Made by a program: the position numbers and the translations under genes. From Chlorops oryzae (lineage: Eukaryota; Arthropoda; Insecta; Diptera; Chloropidae), in contig CM035806.1 in NCBI GenBank assembly GCA_020466095.1, forward strand, positions 118,632,421 to 118,696,420: 64,000 bases of DNA, given 5' to 3'. Shown piece after piece: positions 9,701-19,609 of the stretch. How positions within the stretch are numbered: the first letter of the stretch is position 1; every line of letters begins with the position of its first letter. The notes under the pieces were generated by a model. The model was not told the DNA's origin. It worked only from the letters and a program-made list of their open reading frames with translations, and made no database searches.

Positions 9701-10640
9701 ATGAATTCCCAGGAGGCTACCAAAGACTCGGCAATGATGGATTGTTTGGTGTGTAAAAAACCACATGAGCTGCGTTTTTGCCCGACGTTTTTGAAGTAAT
9801 CGCTCGAAGGCAGATTGCGAATGGTTTTGCTTCACCGGTATTGTTCCAACTGCTTGGCGCAGACACATATCAGAAGAAATTGCCCAAGCAAGCATCGCTG
9901 TCACCGATGCCACGAGCAACATCATTCGCTTTTGCACGACGACAAGAAAACCACTCAAAAGCCATCTCCTTCCATGGCTCATCGAAGATCTCGCTCGTCT
10001 CGGACCCAACCGCCATCCTGTCTCATGGCTTCTCGGTTGGGTCAACGGCGTATTGAGAGACCTCGCTCTTCGCAGCTCCCACCATACCGGACACCTCGCT
10101 CGTGTTCCGAGGAGCGCAGCAGTGACGGACCCCGCTCGTCCATTCTCACTGCTGTCACGACTGCCGGGGTGATGTTACGGCCAACGGCAATAGTAAAAGT
10201 TGCAGTGCAGCACAAGTTATATACTTTAAGGGCACTACTGGACCCGAATTCCGTAGAGTCCATCTTAACGGAAAGGTGTGCAAGGAAAATACGGCCACCC
10301 TACAACATAATCATTGATTATGATTGATTATGAACACCAATGCGTCCTGCAACTACGTGCCAGAATGGACTTGAATCTACAACTCACAATTCAAGCCCAC
10401 ATCAAAGATATAACCATCGTGACGCCACAACGAAATATCGACGAGCGCATCACGTCGTTCTTTATGGGCATAAAATTGGCCGACCCCAAATTCTACCAAT
10501 CTGCGGATGTGGATATTGTATTGGGAGCGGATGTATACGCTCAAATTATGCGCTCAGGGCTTCTCGAAGGACAATATGGACGACCACTGGGACAGCTGAC
10601 CATCTTCGGTTATGTTTTAACAGGAGTAGTCAACAATTAA
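9701..10640 (+). pseudogene. gag zinc knuckles and protease from a different BEL/Pao lineage
   Basis: A second gag-protease segment follows pol in the same orientation. It opens with an ATG at 9701 and a CLVCKKPHELRFCPTF knuckle, then an in-frame TAA at about 9797. After the stop the frame continues with HRYCSNC…C and CHRCHEQHHSLLH knuckles. An aspartic protease part follows with LLDPNSVES, where the usual G of the DPGS motif is N. A frameshift near 10310 leads to DVDIVLGADVY and TIFGYVLTG, which mirror IIIGADIY and TVFGWILLG of the main element. The protein differs strongly from the host element's own gag, so it is not a simple duplication. It lies where some LTR elements carry env. It is interrupted and probably non-functional. 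Confidence 0.85.
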
Positions 10641-10890
10641 GCCAACAATTAAAAAATAATTAATATCTACTATTTTATCTTTTCTCTATGAATTAAAAAT
10701 ACCAAAAAACACATTTTCCAATAAAAAATTGAATTGCACGGCACTTACATACAATATATTATAACAAATGAAATTTTCTCGCATGTATAATCAAATTTGT
10801 CAAAGTTTCCAAACTTATATCACGCTTATATTTACAGATCAGCGAGAGGTCTTGTGATGGTTTGAAGGTGATCTTGCGCCTTAGCACTGC
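10641..10890 (+). other. untranslated tail of the BEL element
   Basis: AT-rich sequence lies between the foreign gag-protease piece and the polypurine tract. No reading frame is supported. Confidence 0.5.
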
Positions 10891-10903
10891 AAGGGGGGCG
10901 GAA
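10891..10903 (+). other. polypurine tract of the BEL element
   Basis: AAGGGGGGCGGAA directly abuts the 3' LTR start TGTTC. This is the plus-strand priming site expected for LTR elements; a single C interrupts the purines. Confidence 0.85.
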
Positions 10904-11520
10904 TGTTCATGCAGACGTCCGATTGCAGTGCGTAGCACAGTTCCCCTCACTATACTAAAATGCAACCATCGTTTGTCTGCAACAAGTTGCCAAAGAATTG
11001 CATATCATGCGTTGCTTCTGAGCCGAACATTTTGGATTCTTGTAGCGAACGTGAATACGATAACATCAAGTGTCTTTTTCTCCGCGAATCTACTCAAATC
11101 AGTTACATATTTTTTTCTCCCGAAATTAAGTTATCTCAAAGTTCTTATTTAAACTTTAATTCCATTTAATTTCTCGTTCAACTTTAATTCAATTTAATTC
11201 CCTCTCCGGATCAGCAGAAAACGGCGGCGATCGCATTCAAACCAATCACACGTAAGAATTTCTCCCATAATTCTTTACAATTTCTCCCATAATTCTTTAC
11301 AATTTCTCCCATAATTCTTTACAATAAAGAAACTCTATATTTCTTCAAAATTGTGTATTTTTTTCTCTTTATANNNNNNNNNNNNNNNNNNNNNNNNNNN
11401 NNNNNNNNNNNNNNNNNNNNNNNNNNNNNNNNNNNNNNNNNNNNNNNNNNNNNNNNNNNNNNNNNNNNNNNNNTTCTCGGCTATTCCCGGCTTCCCGAAA
11501 TACACTTCCTGAGCTATTTA
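10904..11520 (+). repeat. 3' LTR of the BEL element, containing a 100-N run
   Basis: It matches the 5' LTR from TGTTCATGCA to AGCTATTTA. Without the N run it is 517 bp, against 516 bp for the left LTR less its MITE, and the 1-base difference is a visible indel. The N run falls inside …CTCTTTATA/TTCTCGGC…, which is continuous in the left LTR. Confidence 0.95.
11374..11473. other. assembly gap (100 N)
   Basis: Exactly 100 N. The left LTR shows no bases missing at this point, so the true gap length is probably zero. Confidence 0.9.
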
Positions 11521-11525
11521 CCAAT
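11521..11525. other. 5-bp target duplication CCAAT of the BEL element (right)
   Basis: Matches 3076-3080 exactly. Confidence 0.9.
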
Positions 11526-12246
11526 GGTAGATTGCTATTGTTTCCATTTGCTTAGTCAACAGCTACACGCTTAGGCTTCCGAGGCATGTTCCTCGGGTCG
11601 CATGGTTGAGGTAGAAGTTGGACAAAAAAAAATCCAAAAAATCCAAAAATAATTTTGCCTTGGGTTCTGATGCAGATACCTAAGGACAGTAGTAACATCC
11701 GCTGGAGCGGAGAATTTCCATGGACCTTGATGCCTTTGAATAAGGTTTGGCCTGTGCAAAAGTTACGTTATAGCATGACCGGAAGTATTATTTTACACGT
11801 GTGATGGACTGAACTTACCGAGTCCAAACGGAAGTAAAACCAGGATTACAGAACCAAAATCCACTCGTTTATATTATATGGTAACATATAAAGTATTTCC
11901 CGAGAAATTTAATAAATAGTTTTTTTTTTCTATTTTGGGAAAGAAACTAAATCGACTTCCTTTTTTTTTTTTAAACTTTTTTGTTTAGCACACACTTCAA
12001 CTTATTTTCTCGTATGACTATCAGGAACTGATTTAGCAACTGAATTCTGATCAGCGAGACACCTACTGCATTCACCTGTGACTGAAAAATTCCGCAATAA
12101 GCTCTTATAAAATTGTTGTTGGGAAGAGTTCCCCAAATCTTTCAATTCCTGACTGCAGTGTGCCTATACCTATGTATATTATTCCATATGGGTCTACGTT
12201 TTAGTGATTAATTGCCTCTCCTCTTTCTTTGGATAATTGAAAATCT
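11526..12246. other. gene-free interval
   Basis: No supported gene, RNA or clear repeat was seen. Short poly-T tracts occur near 11920-11975. Confidence 0.4.
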
Positions 12247-12254
12247 CTTATACA

Positions 12255-13011
12255 TAATGATACCAACTACTCTTACTAAATCAGTAGTAGTGCTGATTTT
12301 TAGATGGCAATACTGATTTTTAGGAGTGCTGATTTCAGTACTCTTATTTTTTATCGATAGTGCTGAATAGTACTGATTTCTAATTGTTGACCTTTTTCAC
12401 CCGCCGAGCGCGTTTTCGCAAAGGTAAAAAAATTTGGAAAGTGGAATCAACGCGCTTAAAAGTGTCCACTTTGGACGCAGTTATCCAAGTGAAATGCAAC
12501 ATTCAATGGAACTGTATTGAGTTTTTTGATTTTTTGAAAAATGAGCCAAATTTGTTAGATCAAATTATGAAGACAGCGAAGTACAGTACGAAAGCAGTCG
12601 TAGCCCCAAACAAGGTGGGAATGAGGGGCGCAACGATAACTTCACCGACCGAAGTTTTGTACGGCAGTGATGTAGTAGAGGAAGAAAGTGATGTTGTGTA
12701 AGGCAAATAAAAGAATGCTTTCATCCTAGTGTAATGGAGTTGTGTTGTGTTTCTTTTGTGTTAAGAGAATGATATGGAAATTCGAGATTGCGGTTTTTGT
12801 GATTGTTTTGTCAACACACGCACAAAAATGAGGGGAACCTTTTTTTTTCTTCTAATTCAGAAAGCGGTGTAGTTTTTCCAAAAATTTTTGGATTTTTGTA
12901 CTGATTTATGCTGATTTTTCATATCTCTTTATAGTGCTGATTAATGCTGATTTTTTACATCACTTTTTCTCTGATATGCTGATTTACAGCAAAAAATAAA
13001 TGGTACCATTA
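12255..13011. mobile_element. hAT-type element with GCTGATTT subterminal arrays
   Basis: The ends are TAATGATACCA and TGGTACCATTA, flanked by a perfect 8-bp duplication CTTATACA (12247-12254 and 13012-13019). About 50-130 bp inside each end are clustered copies of a GCTGATTT/ACTGATTT motif (roughly 12 or more in total), all on the plus strand at both ends. An 8-bp duplication fits hAT or P-type transposases. The middle holds the remnant ORF at 12384. Confidence 0.85.
12384..12701 (+). pseudogene. possible hAT transposase C-terminal remnant
   Basis: A 105-codon frame lies in the middle of the GCTGATTT element. The part reading TLDAVIQVKCN…CIEFFDFL…LLDQIMKTAKYS resembles the tail found after the dimerisation region of some hAT transposases. 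No catalytic residues are present. The upstream part of the gene is missing. The link to hAT is an inference from position and weak similarity. Confidence 0.35.
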
Positions 13012-13019
13012 CTTATACA

Positions 13020-13200
13020 TATTTTCTGTACTACGCACATTTCCCAGTAAACATTTTTTTTTTTTTTTTTTTTTTTGAAACGAATAGAAATCAAACGAAA
13101 TAACTCGTAAAACTAAAAAGGATGTCTTTTAACCCAGTACAGAGCGTAGACTTAACAGAAAGTAAGTAAAAGTTGGAAAAGAAGTAGAGTATGTATGTTA
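13020..13200. other. gene-free interval
   Basis: A poly-T tract at 13053-13075 and AT-rich sequence; nothing else supported. Confidence 0.4.
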
Positions 13201-13201
13201 A

Positions 13202-13618
13202 CCACGTTTATACGTAATATACGAAATTAAATGTGAAGGAAAACCAGGCGAAAATTGCGACAAAATATATGTTGGTACAACGAAAAATAAATTAAAAACG
13301 AGGATGGCAGGACACAAAACAGACATCAGAACGAAAAAGGAAAATAATGCACAAAAAACAGCCCTTGCGGCCCACTGTAAAGATCATGATCATTTACCCA
13401 ATTTTAACACTGTGCGAATTTTACAAAGAGAGGAAAAATACAACAAAAGACTATCGCTAGAAATGCTACATATCAAGAACATACCAATAGACAAGCGCAT
13501 TAATTACAAAACAGACACCGAAAATATAGTACACAGTTACATTCACCTGTTTTACAGAAGAACGTCGATAGGCAATGACCTATCATTGTTTAATTGTTGT
13601 TTTTTGTTATTAATTTAA
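13202..13618 (+). pseudogene. Penelope-like element, GIY-YIG endonuclease end
   Basis: The frame is open from 13202 (first ATG 13304). It reads VIYEIKC…C.KIYVGTTKNKLKTRMAGHK, the Cys pair and GIY-YIG-like core of Penelope-like retroelements. TALAAHC…H and ILQREEKYNKRLSLEMLHI follow, which is the characteristic C-terminal block of these proteins. The reverse transcriptase part upstream is absent, so this is a 5'-truncated copy. The remaining frame has no stop before 13618. The GIY-YIG nuclease nicks target DNA during integration. Confidence 0.85.
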
Positions 13619-13703
13619 GAAAACAGAATATGCGAGTGTTGTTATTTGTGATATGTATTTGGTTTTTGTTTATTTATAAACAATACATTTTTTTCATTGT
13701 TAG

Positions 13704-13740
13704 CCCTGAAGAAGTCTTCGGTATGAAGACGAAATGTCGG
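13704..13740 (+). ncRNA. hammerhead-ribozyme-like motif at the 3' end of the Penelope-like copy
   Basis: CTGAAGA (CUGANGA core) is followed by a 6-bp hairpin (GTCTTC…GAAGAC), then GAAA and TGTC. This order is that of a hammerhead core, and Penelope-like elements are known to carry such ribozymes. One extra A lies before the stem, and stems I and III are not clear, so catalytic activity is unproven. Confidence 0.45.
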
Positions 13741-13826
13741 AAATAAAATAAAAAGCATGAATTAAAAATGCTTATGAAAGTTGACCTCAAGCTCGAATAA
13801 ATTCAAAAAATCATTTAAGATTTATA

Positions 13827-14328
13827 GCATTGACAGACATATGGTGTAAAGTCTATAGAGTTCACACTACAATGAAAGAAGTCTATGTTGGGGTGACACA
13901 CTACAATTGATTGTGGATTTCTATTGTGGACTTCTTTAAAACAGCTGATAATTTAAAATTAAAACAACAACAAAAACAATAAAACCATTTTGGTAGCATT
14001 AAGCCTCGATTTTATCTCAAAAGAATCCATGAAAAAATCGTGTTTGTTATTTAAATCCATACGATGGAATTAATTTCATGCATTTCGCATAAATTACTTG
14101 AAACAAGAAATTTAAACATCTGGTTTCCGATAAAATAATCGATTATTCGTTTAATTTTGTGCAGCGTTACCATATCAATCTAAGAAGTCCACAATAAATC
14201 CTCCCTTTCAATGTAGTGTGAAGTCTATAAGAAGTCTATGTTGGCTACGATAGACTTTTGAGAAATACCTATGTGTGTCACCTAGACTTCACACCATCAT
14301 GGTGTAAAATACCTATGTCTGTCAGTGC
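13827..14328. mobile_element. 502-bp TA-flanked inverted-repeat element
   Basis: The ends are GCATTGACAGACATA and, inverted, GCACTGACAGACATA. Both sides are flanked by TA. Subterminal GTCTAT(G) motifs recur (13849, 13880, 14223, 14235). TA duplication fits a Tc1/mariner-type MITE. No coding capacity. Confidence 0.7.
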
Positions 14329-14495
14329 TATTAGAGAAAGGTCGAAAAATAAACAAACATAATTTGTTGCAAATATGTAGATCTTGGAAAGGAAAATGAA
14401 AAAGGTTCGAACTCTTGCGAGACTCCATCTGTAAATTTTGTAAATGTAAATTTTCAGATGTTTGGAACTATTTTGACCTATCAGATAATAAAAAA

Positions 14496-14726
14496 TTTTA
14501 AGTAATAAACGGTTCGGAATTTTCACTTTTATTTCAATCGCTTTATTTTGTATATTCTATACGTATTTCGGCGAATTCGCTTCCGCCTTCATCAGGATGA
14601 TTCCTAATTCTGAATTAGGAATCATCCTGATGAAGGCGGAAGCGAATTTGCCGAAATACGTATAGAATATACAAAATAAAGCGATTGAAATAAAAGTGAA
14701 AATTCCGAACCGTTTATTACTTAAAA
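14496..14726. repeat. 230-bp near-perfect palindrome with hammerhead-like motifs in both arms
   Basis: Two arms of about 115 bp meet at T14611 with very few mismatches. Each arm reads outward CCTGATGAAGGCGGAAGCG…GCC-GAAA-TACG, which has the same CUGANGA-stem-GAAA order as the Penelope-like tail at 13704. It may be two Penelope-like ends fused head to head. A simple foldback element is the alternative. Confidence 0.75.
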
Positions 14727-14759
14727 GTTTTTCAACGCAGCAGACTCGCAAATCATATC

Positions 14760-16521
14760 ACATAAAAAATTTGCTAAGTGTCGAGCAGGCCAAAAATATT
14801 ATAAAACAAGCGGCAATACAAGCAATCTCTTTGACCATTTGAACAGAGCGCATCCAAATTTTCGTTGTTCTGAAAAACAGCCATTGCAGCCAAAAATATC
14901 ATCCTTTATTAAAAATCACGAAGGCTATGATGTTAATTCTAAACGGAAGCTCGTACTGGATAATGCACTGATGCGAATGGTGGCAACTGATGTTCAACCG
15001 TTCTCTATCGTTGAGGACCAAGGTTTTAGAGAATTCATAAAAAAAACATGATCCTAGGTACAATCTTCCGTCTCGAAATACTTTAAAAATCGTTCATATG
15101 GCGGATATGTATAAAACCATCAGAAAAAGTTTAAAGCAAATGTTTGAAAAGGTTGATTTTGTGCAATAAGTACGGACTGCTGGACATCGAGAGCAAATGA
15201 AGGATATCTGACTATTGCGTGTCATTTTATCACAAAAGACTTCAAACTTTGCACGGCAGTTTTATCCACCAAGCCTCTTATTGACCACAGTAACCGCTCT
15301 GCTGAAAATATTGCAGCGTCCTTACGCGAAGCCTTTGAGGAATGGGATATTATGAGCAAGGTAGTGAGTATTGTCACAGAAAATGCCAAATCGATGATTA
15401 AGGCATGTGAAATAGTTCAACAAAAAACATCTTCCATGCTTTGCTCATTCGTTAAACTTAGTGGTGCAAGATTGTTTAGCGGAAGAAGCAATCAAAAGTG
15501 TGTTGGTAAAATGCAAACGGATCGTCCAATATTTTAAATCTGCTACAATTGCATATGAAAAGCTAATAGCAGCGCAAGGGGTTGTAAAGCCATACAGTCT
15601 TATTCAAGAGGTACCCACAAGGTGAAATAGCGCATAGCATTTGATTGAACGAATTTTGATTGTGAAAGATTTAATATCTACTATACTGCTAAACACATCA
15701 AAAGCACCAGCAATGTTAACGGCGTTAGAAGTAGTCCTCATCCGAGATTTGACGAAACTGCTTTCAGCATTTGACAGCGCTACCGTTGAATCATCATCCA
15801 GTCAAAAAGTTACCATTTCTTTAATAATACCTCTTATATGTGGGCTTTTGCAAAACTTAGAAAAATCGTCAGCATAAATGAAAACCACAGAGGGGCTAGC
15901 CGCTTGTAAATTTTTAAAGGAAAAGTTAATTAAAAGACTCTCCTTCTATGAAGAGCGCACGGCAACAAGACTTGCCACTTTACTTGATCCGCGTTTTAAG
16001 AAGGAAGGGTTCAAGCTAATTTCAAATGCTGACCAAGGGACAAAAATATTAGAGAATGAGGTAGCACGTATTTGCAGTGCAATTTCTACGCCTCAACCTA
16101 CAGAAACGCCAACACCAAAAGACAAACAGGATGACCAGGACCTATTTCAATTTCTGGATGATAAAATTGCGAACAAAACTAAAACAAGCCGATCGCCATA
16201 ATAAAAATTCGACAATATTTCGAACTAGAGAACGCGACAAAACAATCTAATCCTTTGGAATTTTGGAGAGTAATATTTTCAATAACTATGTATTTTATGT
16301 AAGTAATTTAAAGTTTTTATTTCTTGCAGCAAAATGAAAACAGTTTAAAAGAGCTAAAGAAATGCGCACTACAGTATTTTTCTATACCAGAAACATCCAC
16401 AGAAGCCGAAAGGATGTTCAGCAAGGCGGGATTTATTGTTTCAGAAAGGCGATGTGCTCTTAAGCCCAAAAATGTGGATATGATACTTTTTATTAACAAA
16501 AATTACTGGTTATCCGAGTGA
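14760..16521 (+). pseudogene. BED-finger hAT transposase, broken
   Basis: Fragments in several frames make up a hAT (hobo/Ac/Tam3) transposase. A BED zinc finger remnant with SNLFDHLNRAHPNF is near 14815-14865. Middle pieces occur at 14839-15051, 15352-15537 and 15641-16201, the last including RLATLLDPRFKK, a typical hAT segment. The C-terminal dimerisation block with FSIPETSTEAERMFSKAG is at 16324-16521. Frameshifts and stops fall near 15050, 15170, 15440, 15625, 15877 and 16200. No clear terminal repeats were matched. The copy cannot make an active enzyme. Confidence 0.85.
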
Positions 16522-16934
16522 TTTTATAGTATGTACAAGTTTTTATAACACAACGGATGATCTCAAAGAGAAACTGATATTAATTTGTTATTTTTTTTTT
16601 ACATTTAAAGTGTGTTCTGTTGAAAACAGTTTTTGTTTTTAAAATATTTTTACATTATTAAAGAAACGAATGAAGTCTTAAGTTTTACGCATTTTAAAAT
16701 AATGATATTATTTCTGAATTTTTTAACGCTGTTTGAGGGAAATCAGAATGACAAAGTTGAATGGTAGAAACTCTACAGTTTACCAGTCACTTGAAATACA
16801 AAATGAAGCATTCAAATATGTAACTAATTAAATTGATATTGAGTTAGATTTAAAGGTTACTTTACTATTTTTTCGGTTTTTTATTTTTGTATTTTTCAAT
16901 ACTGCTGTAACGTGTATAAAGAGATGAAATTTTG

Positions 16935-17036
16935 CCCAGTATGAACTTCGATACTATCGACGATATATCGATAGTTTGAACTATCACTATCGAAAATATC
17001 GATGGTGCCTACTATCGATAGTTTTCCAGCTCTAAT
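16935..17036. repeat. TATCGATA-rich element end
   Basis: Several TATCGATA-type motifs (DREF-like) occur in about 80 bp, ending GTTTTCCAGCTCTA. The flanks AGTATGAACTTCGATA and TTTTCCAGCTCTA recur inside the element at 59554-60326 (59896 and 60119), so both come from one dispersed family. The outer ends are not resolved. Confidence 0.5.
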
Positions 17037-17368
17037 ACTAAGCTCTCAACACACTCTAACTGAGTCAAAACTAAAAATTATACGAAAAAAAGTTTAAAAA
17101 AATTAAAACAGACCGACACATGTCTTCCCTCTGCGAAGTTCATCTAGCACTGATTTGAAATATTGACGTGACTTCGTGTTTTTGCTAGCTTCGGTTGTTC
17201 GCTTCGCTTCTCGATTACAAGTGGAATTTTGCTTTAATTTCGATCGTCTTTTATACTTTTTCATCTCCCGCTCACAGTTTCTATGCGTGTAAAAAAAATG
17301 CTATCTTTGACGCTCATTCACACTTGGAGCTAACACTTTGGGCACCTTTGGTCTTAACCATCAAACTA

Positions 17369-18521
17369 CAGGAGATTTCCGATTTAACGAGCTCAATGTT
17401 GCCAGCACTTCTCGTTAAATCGAATTTCTCGTTAAATTGCGTACCATCATAAAATCATTTTTTTCTTATTGTAAAATTACAAATTGGGCTTATAAACAAT
17501 TTTTTATTTCAAAAGAATTATTATAACAAAAAAAAACATAACAACTCTTCATTTTGGTTCATGTTAAACATATACATAACGTCTATGTAAACAGAGTAAA
17601 AAACTTATGAGATCACGTTTTGTTTAAATTATAAAATACATAGGTAATATGGGGCATTATTTTATAAACCGAACAAAAAAAGGGGGCAAATTAACCTAGG
17701 TCTTTTCAATTGCGCGATATTTTTTACAGCTTCTAGATATGAAATTATTCAACATGTAGTCCAAAATATTTCTCAGAATGCTTTATTTACGGAAGACCGT
17801 TAGTTTAAAGTTTGCTGAAAACCCGTTTTTTAACAAAAATTCAAAGAAAATTTGATGAATTGAATTGAGAGTAAGAGTAATGATGATAAGTAAACAACTG
17901 CAGTGTTGGCAGTAGAAAAATGTATTTTTGCGTTAAAAAAGGGGGAGGGGTTTGAGAAATCTTTTGCTTGATTACATGGCGAGTCTGATTTATACCAGAC
18001 CTGTAGCAATCCAACTTCCCCCGGGTGGGACAAAGAATTTTCCACAATTTTTTCCTTTTCATTTTCGTAGTTCCTTCCACCTAAGACCAAGAATCGTGGT
18101 GGGGCAAAGTCCCTCCTAGCCCCTAGGTTGGTACGCGACTGATTTCTACTAACGTATGCTTATGTGGGGGATTAAAAATTGACATCACTGAACAACTGTG
18201 CACAATTAAAGCGGTAAGTCCAACAGCGCCTGCGCTTTTTCGATTTCACGCAGGTCACGCAAAATTGAACATTACTTTTCATACATTGACTGCTTGCGGC
18301 AGTTGGCGCAGCACACGCGCTTTTAGACTCCTCGCTTAACTATTTCTTGGATTCCTCTTTGTTTCTCTTTATGCTTTTTCACTGATTTCTTATGTTGCTC
18401 GCTAAACCGAGTGCACACAAACATTTTGCTCGTTATATAAGATACTCAATGGAACGAATTTAAATGCTCGTTAAATGCGAAACTCGCTAACGCGAATACT
18501 CGTTAAATCGGAAATCTCCTG
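17369..18521. mobile_element. 1153-bp TA-flanked element with CTCGTTAAAT subterminal motifs
   Basis: The left end CAGGAGATTTCCGATTTAAC is inverted exactly at the right end (23-bp perfect TIR), and both sides are flanked by TA. Near the ends, CTCGTTAAAT is repeated (17413, 17431, 18473, 18499). No transposase is seen. This is a Tc1/mariner-type or related non-autonomous element. Confidence 0.8.
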
Positions 18522-18574
18522 TAACTTGCCTATGGTAGCACAACGATCAGATTGAGGACTTAAAACAGACAATA

Positions 18575-19033
18575 ATAGGGCATTTACATATACGTTTTAG
18601 CGCTCCTCGTTTAAGCTAAAACGACTAAGTCAAAACGGGGTGTTTACATATGCGCATGTCGTTTTGTCATTTTGTGGTTATCTTTTGTTTGTTCAACACG
18701 TGAAATATGAGTGAATATTGTAATTTAGAAAAGAAGCGTTTATTGGAATTGCGTTCGTTTTCTACATTGGTTGCGGACACAATCTCACAATTTTTAAATT
18801 CGAAATTTCAATGACCATATGTTTTGCATTTTTATAGTGATGACACTCAAATTTCGATATTTTTATCAGTTATAAACAGGATTTATCTTGTTTAGCTACT
18901 TGTTTTAAATTTAAACAGGAAAGTTTCTCGTTTTAGTTTTGTACGATAAAACGGGAAAAATCTAAGTTGTTTTAGAGCTAAAACGGGCAAAGTTACTAAA
19001 ACGCGAATAAAACGGCATATGTAAACGGCCTAT
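18575..19033. mobile_element. imperfect inverted-repeat element with AAAACG motifs
   Basis: The left end ATAGGGCATTTACATATACG pairs with the right end …CATATGTAAACGGCCTAT. AAAACG/CGTTTT motifs cluster at both ends (18583-18640, 18940-19015). The target duplication is unclear. Non-coding. Confidence 0.6.
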
Positions 19034-19600
19034 AATAAGTACAAGTTTATACGAACTCCCCCATCTGCGCTCATTTTTGGTCTAGAAGAGGGTGAGTCCA
19101 ATTGAGATTCACCTTGGGTCGGTCGCGGTGCATATCATTTTCAGGTCGGTCCTATACCCAGAAAGAAACTGCTACCAAAACTCACTAACACATATGAGCA
19201 AATGTTGCAGTTACTAACACCAATGCATATTCTGTAAACACTTATTTCTAGTGTTGAATTTTTGCGATAAGTAACCAGTAAACTGTTTCCAGTCTCCTTA
19301 ATTGGGATAAGCCACAGTGATGCTCATGAATAAAAACATAATTAAAATAACATGTAGTAAGGAAATAAATCGCAGAAATACTTCAAAATACTACTTTGAC
19401 GCAAATATTCAAGGATGTACCCATTGATTTAATCATTCCTGCATGTCTCTGATCATACAATACTACAAGCGACACTTCCCAAAATCACTAAAACGGGTGA
19501 GGGGAGCTTGTATAAACCGACTTTGCCCATTCACAATCTGACTTTGCCCACAGTTAACACATTCACATAAAATAAACTGACTTTCACCACGATTTGTGTA
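19034..19600. other. gene-free interval
   Basis: No supported gene or clear repeat was recognised. Confidence 0.4.
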
Positions 19601-19609
19601 CATATGAAC

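Larger units (their letters stand above)
3081..11520 (+). mobile_element. complete BEL/Pao LTR retrotransposon
   Basis: The element has two LTRs (3081-3769 and 10904-11520), a tRNA-Tyr primer site, a gag-pol gene, a polypurine tract and a perfect CCAAT target duplication. The LTRs differ at about six positions plus one 1-base indel over about 516 bp, once a MITE in the left LTR and an N run in the right LTR are discounted. This indicates a young insertion. Gag-pol has one frameshift near 7457-7465, so this copy is probably not autonomous, or the extra base is an assembly error. About 1.2 kb of foreign gag-protease sequence lies between pol and the polypurine tract. Confidence 0.95.

Noticed and set aside
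17195..17452. 85-codon ORF with a signal-peptide-like start
   Set aside because: It crosses the left end of the TA-flanked element at 17369 and has no homology I recognise.
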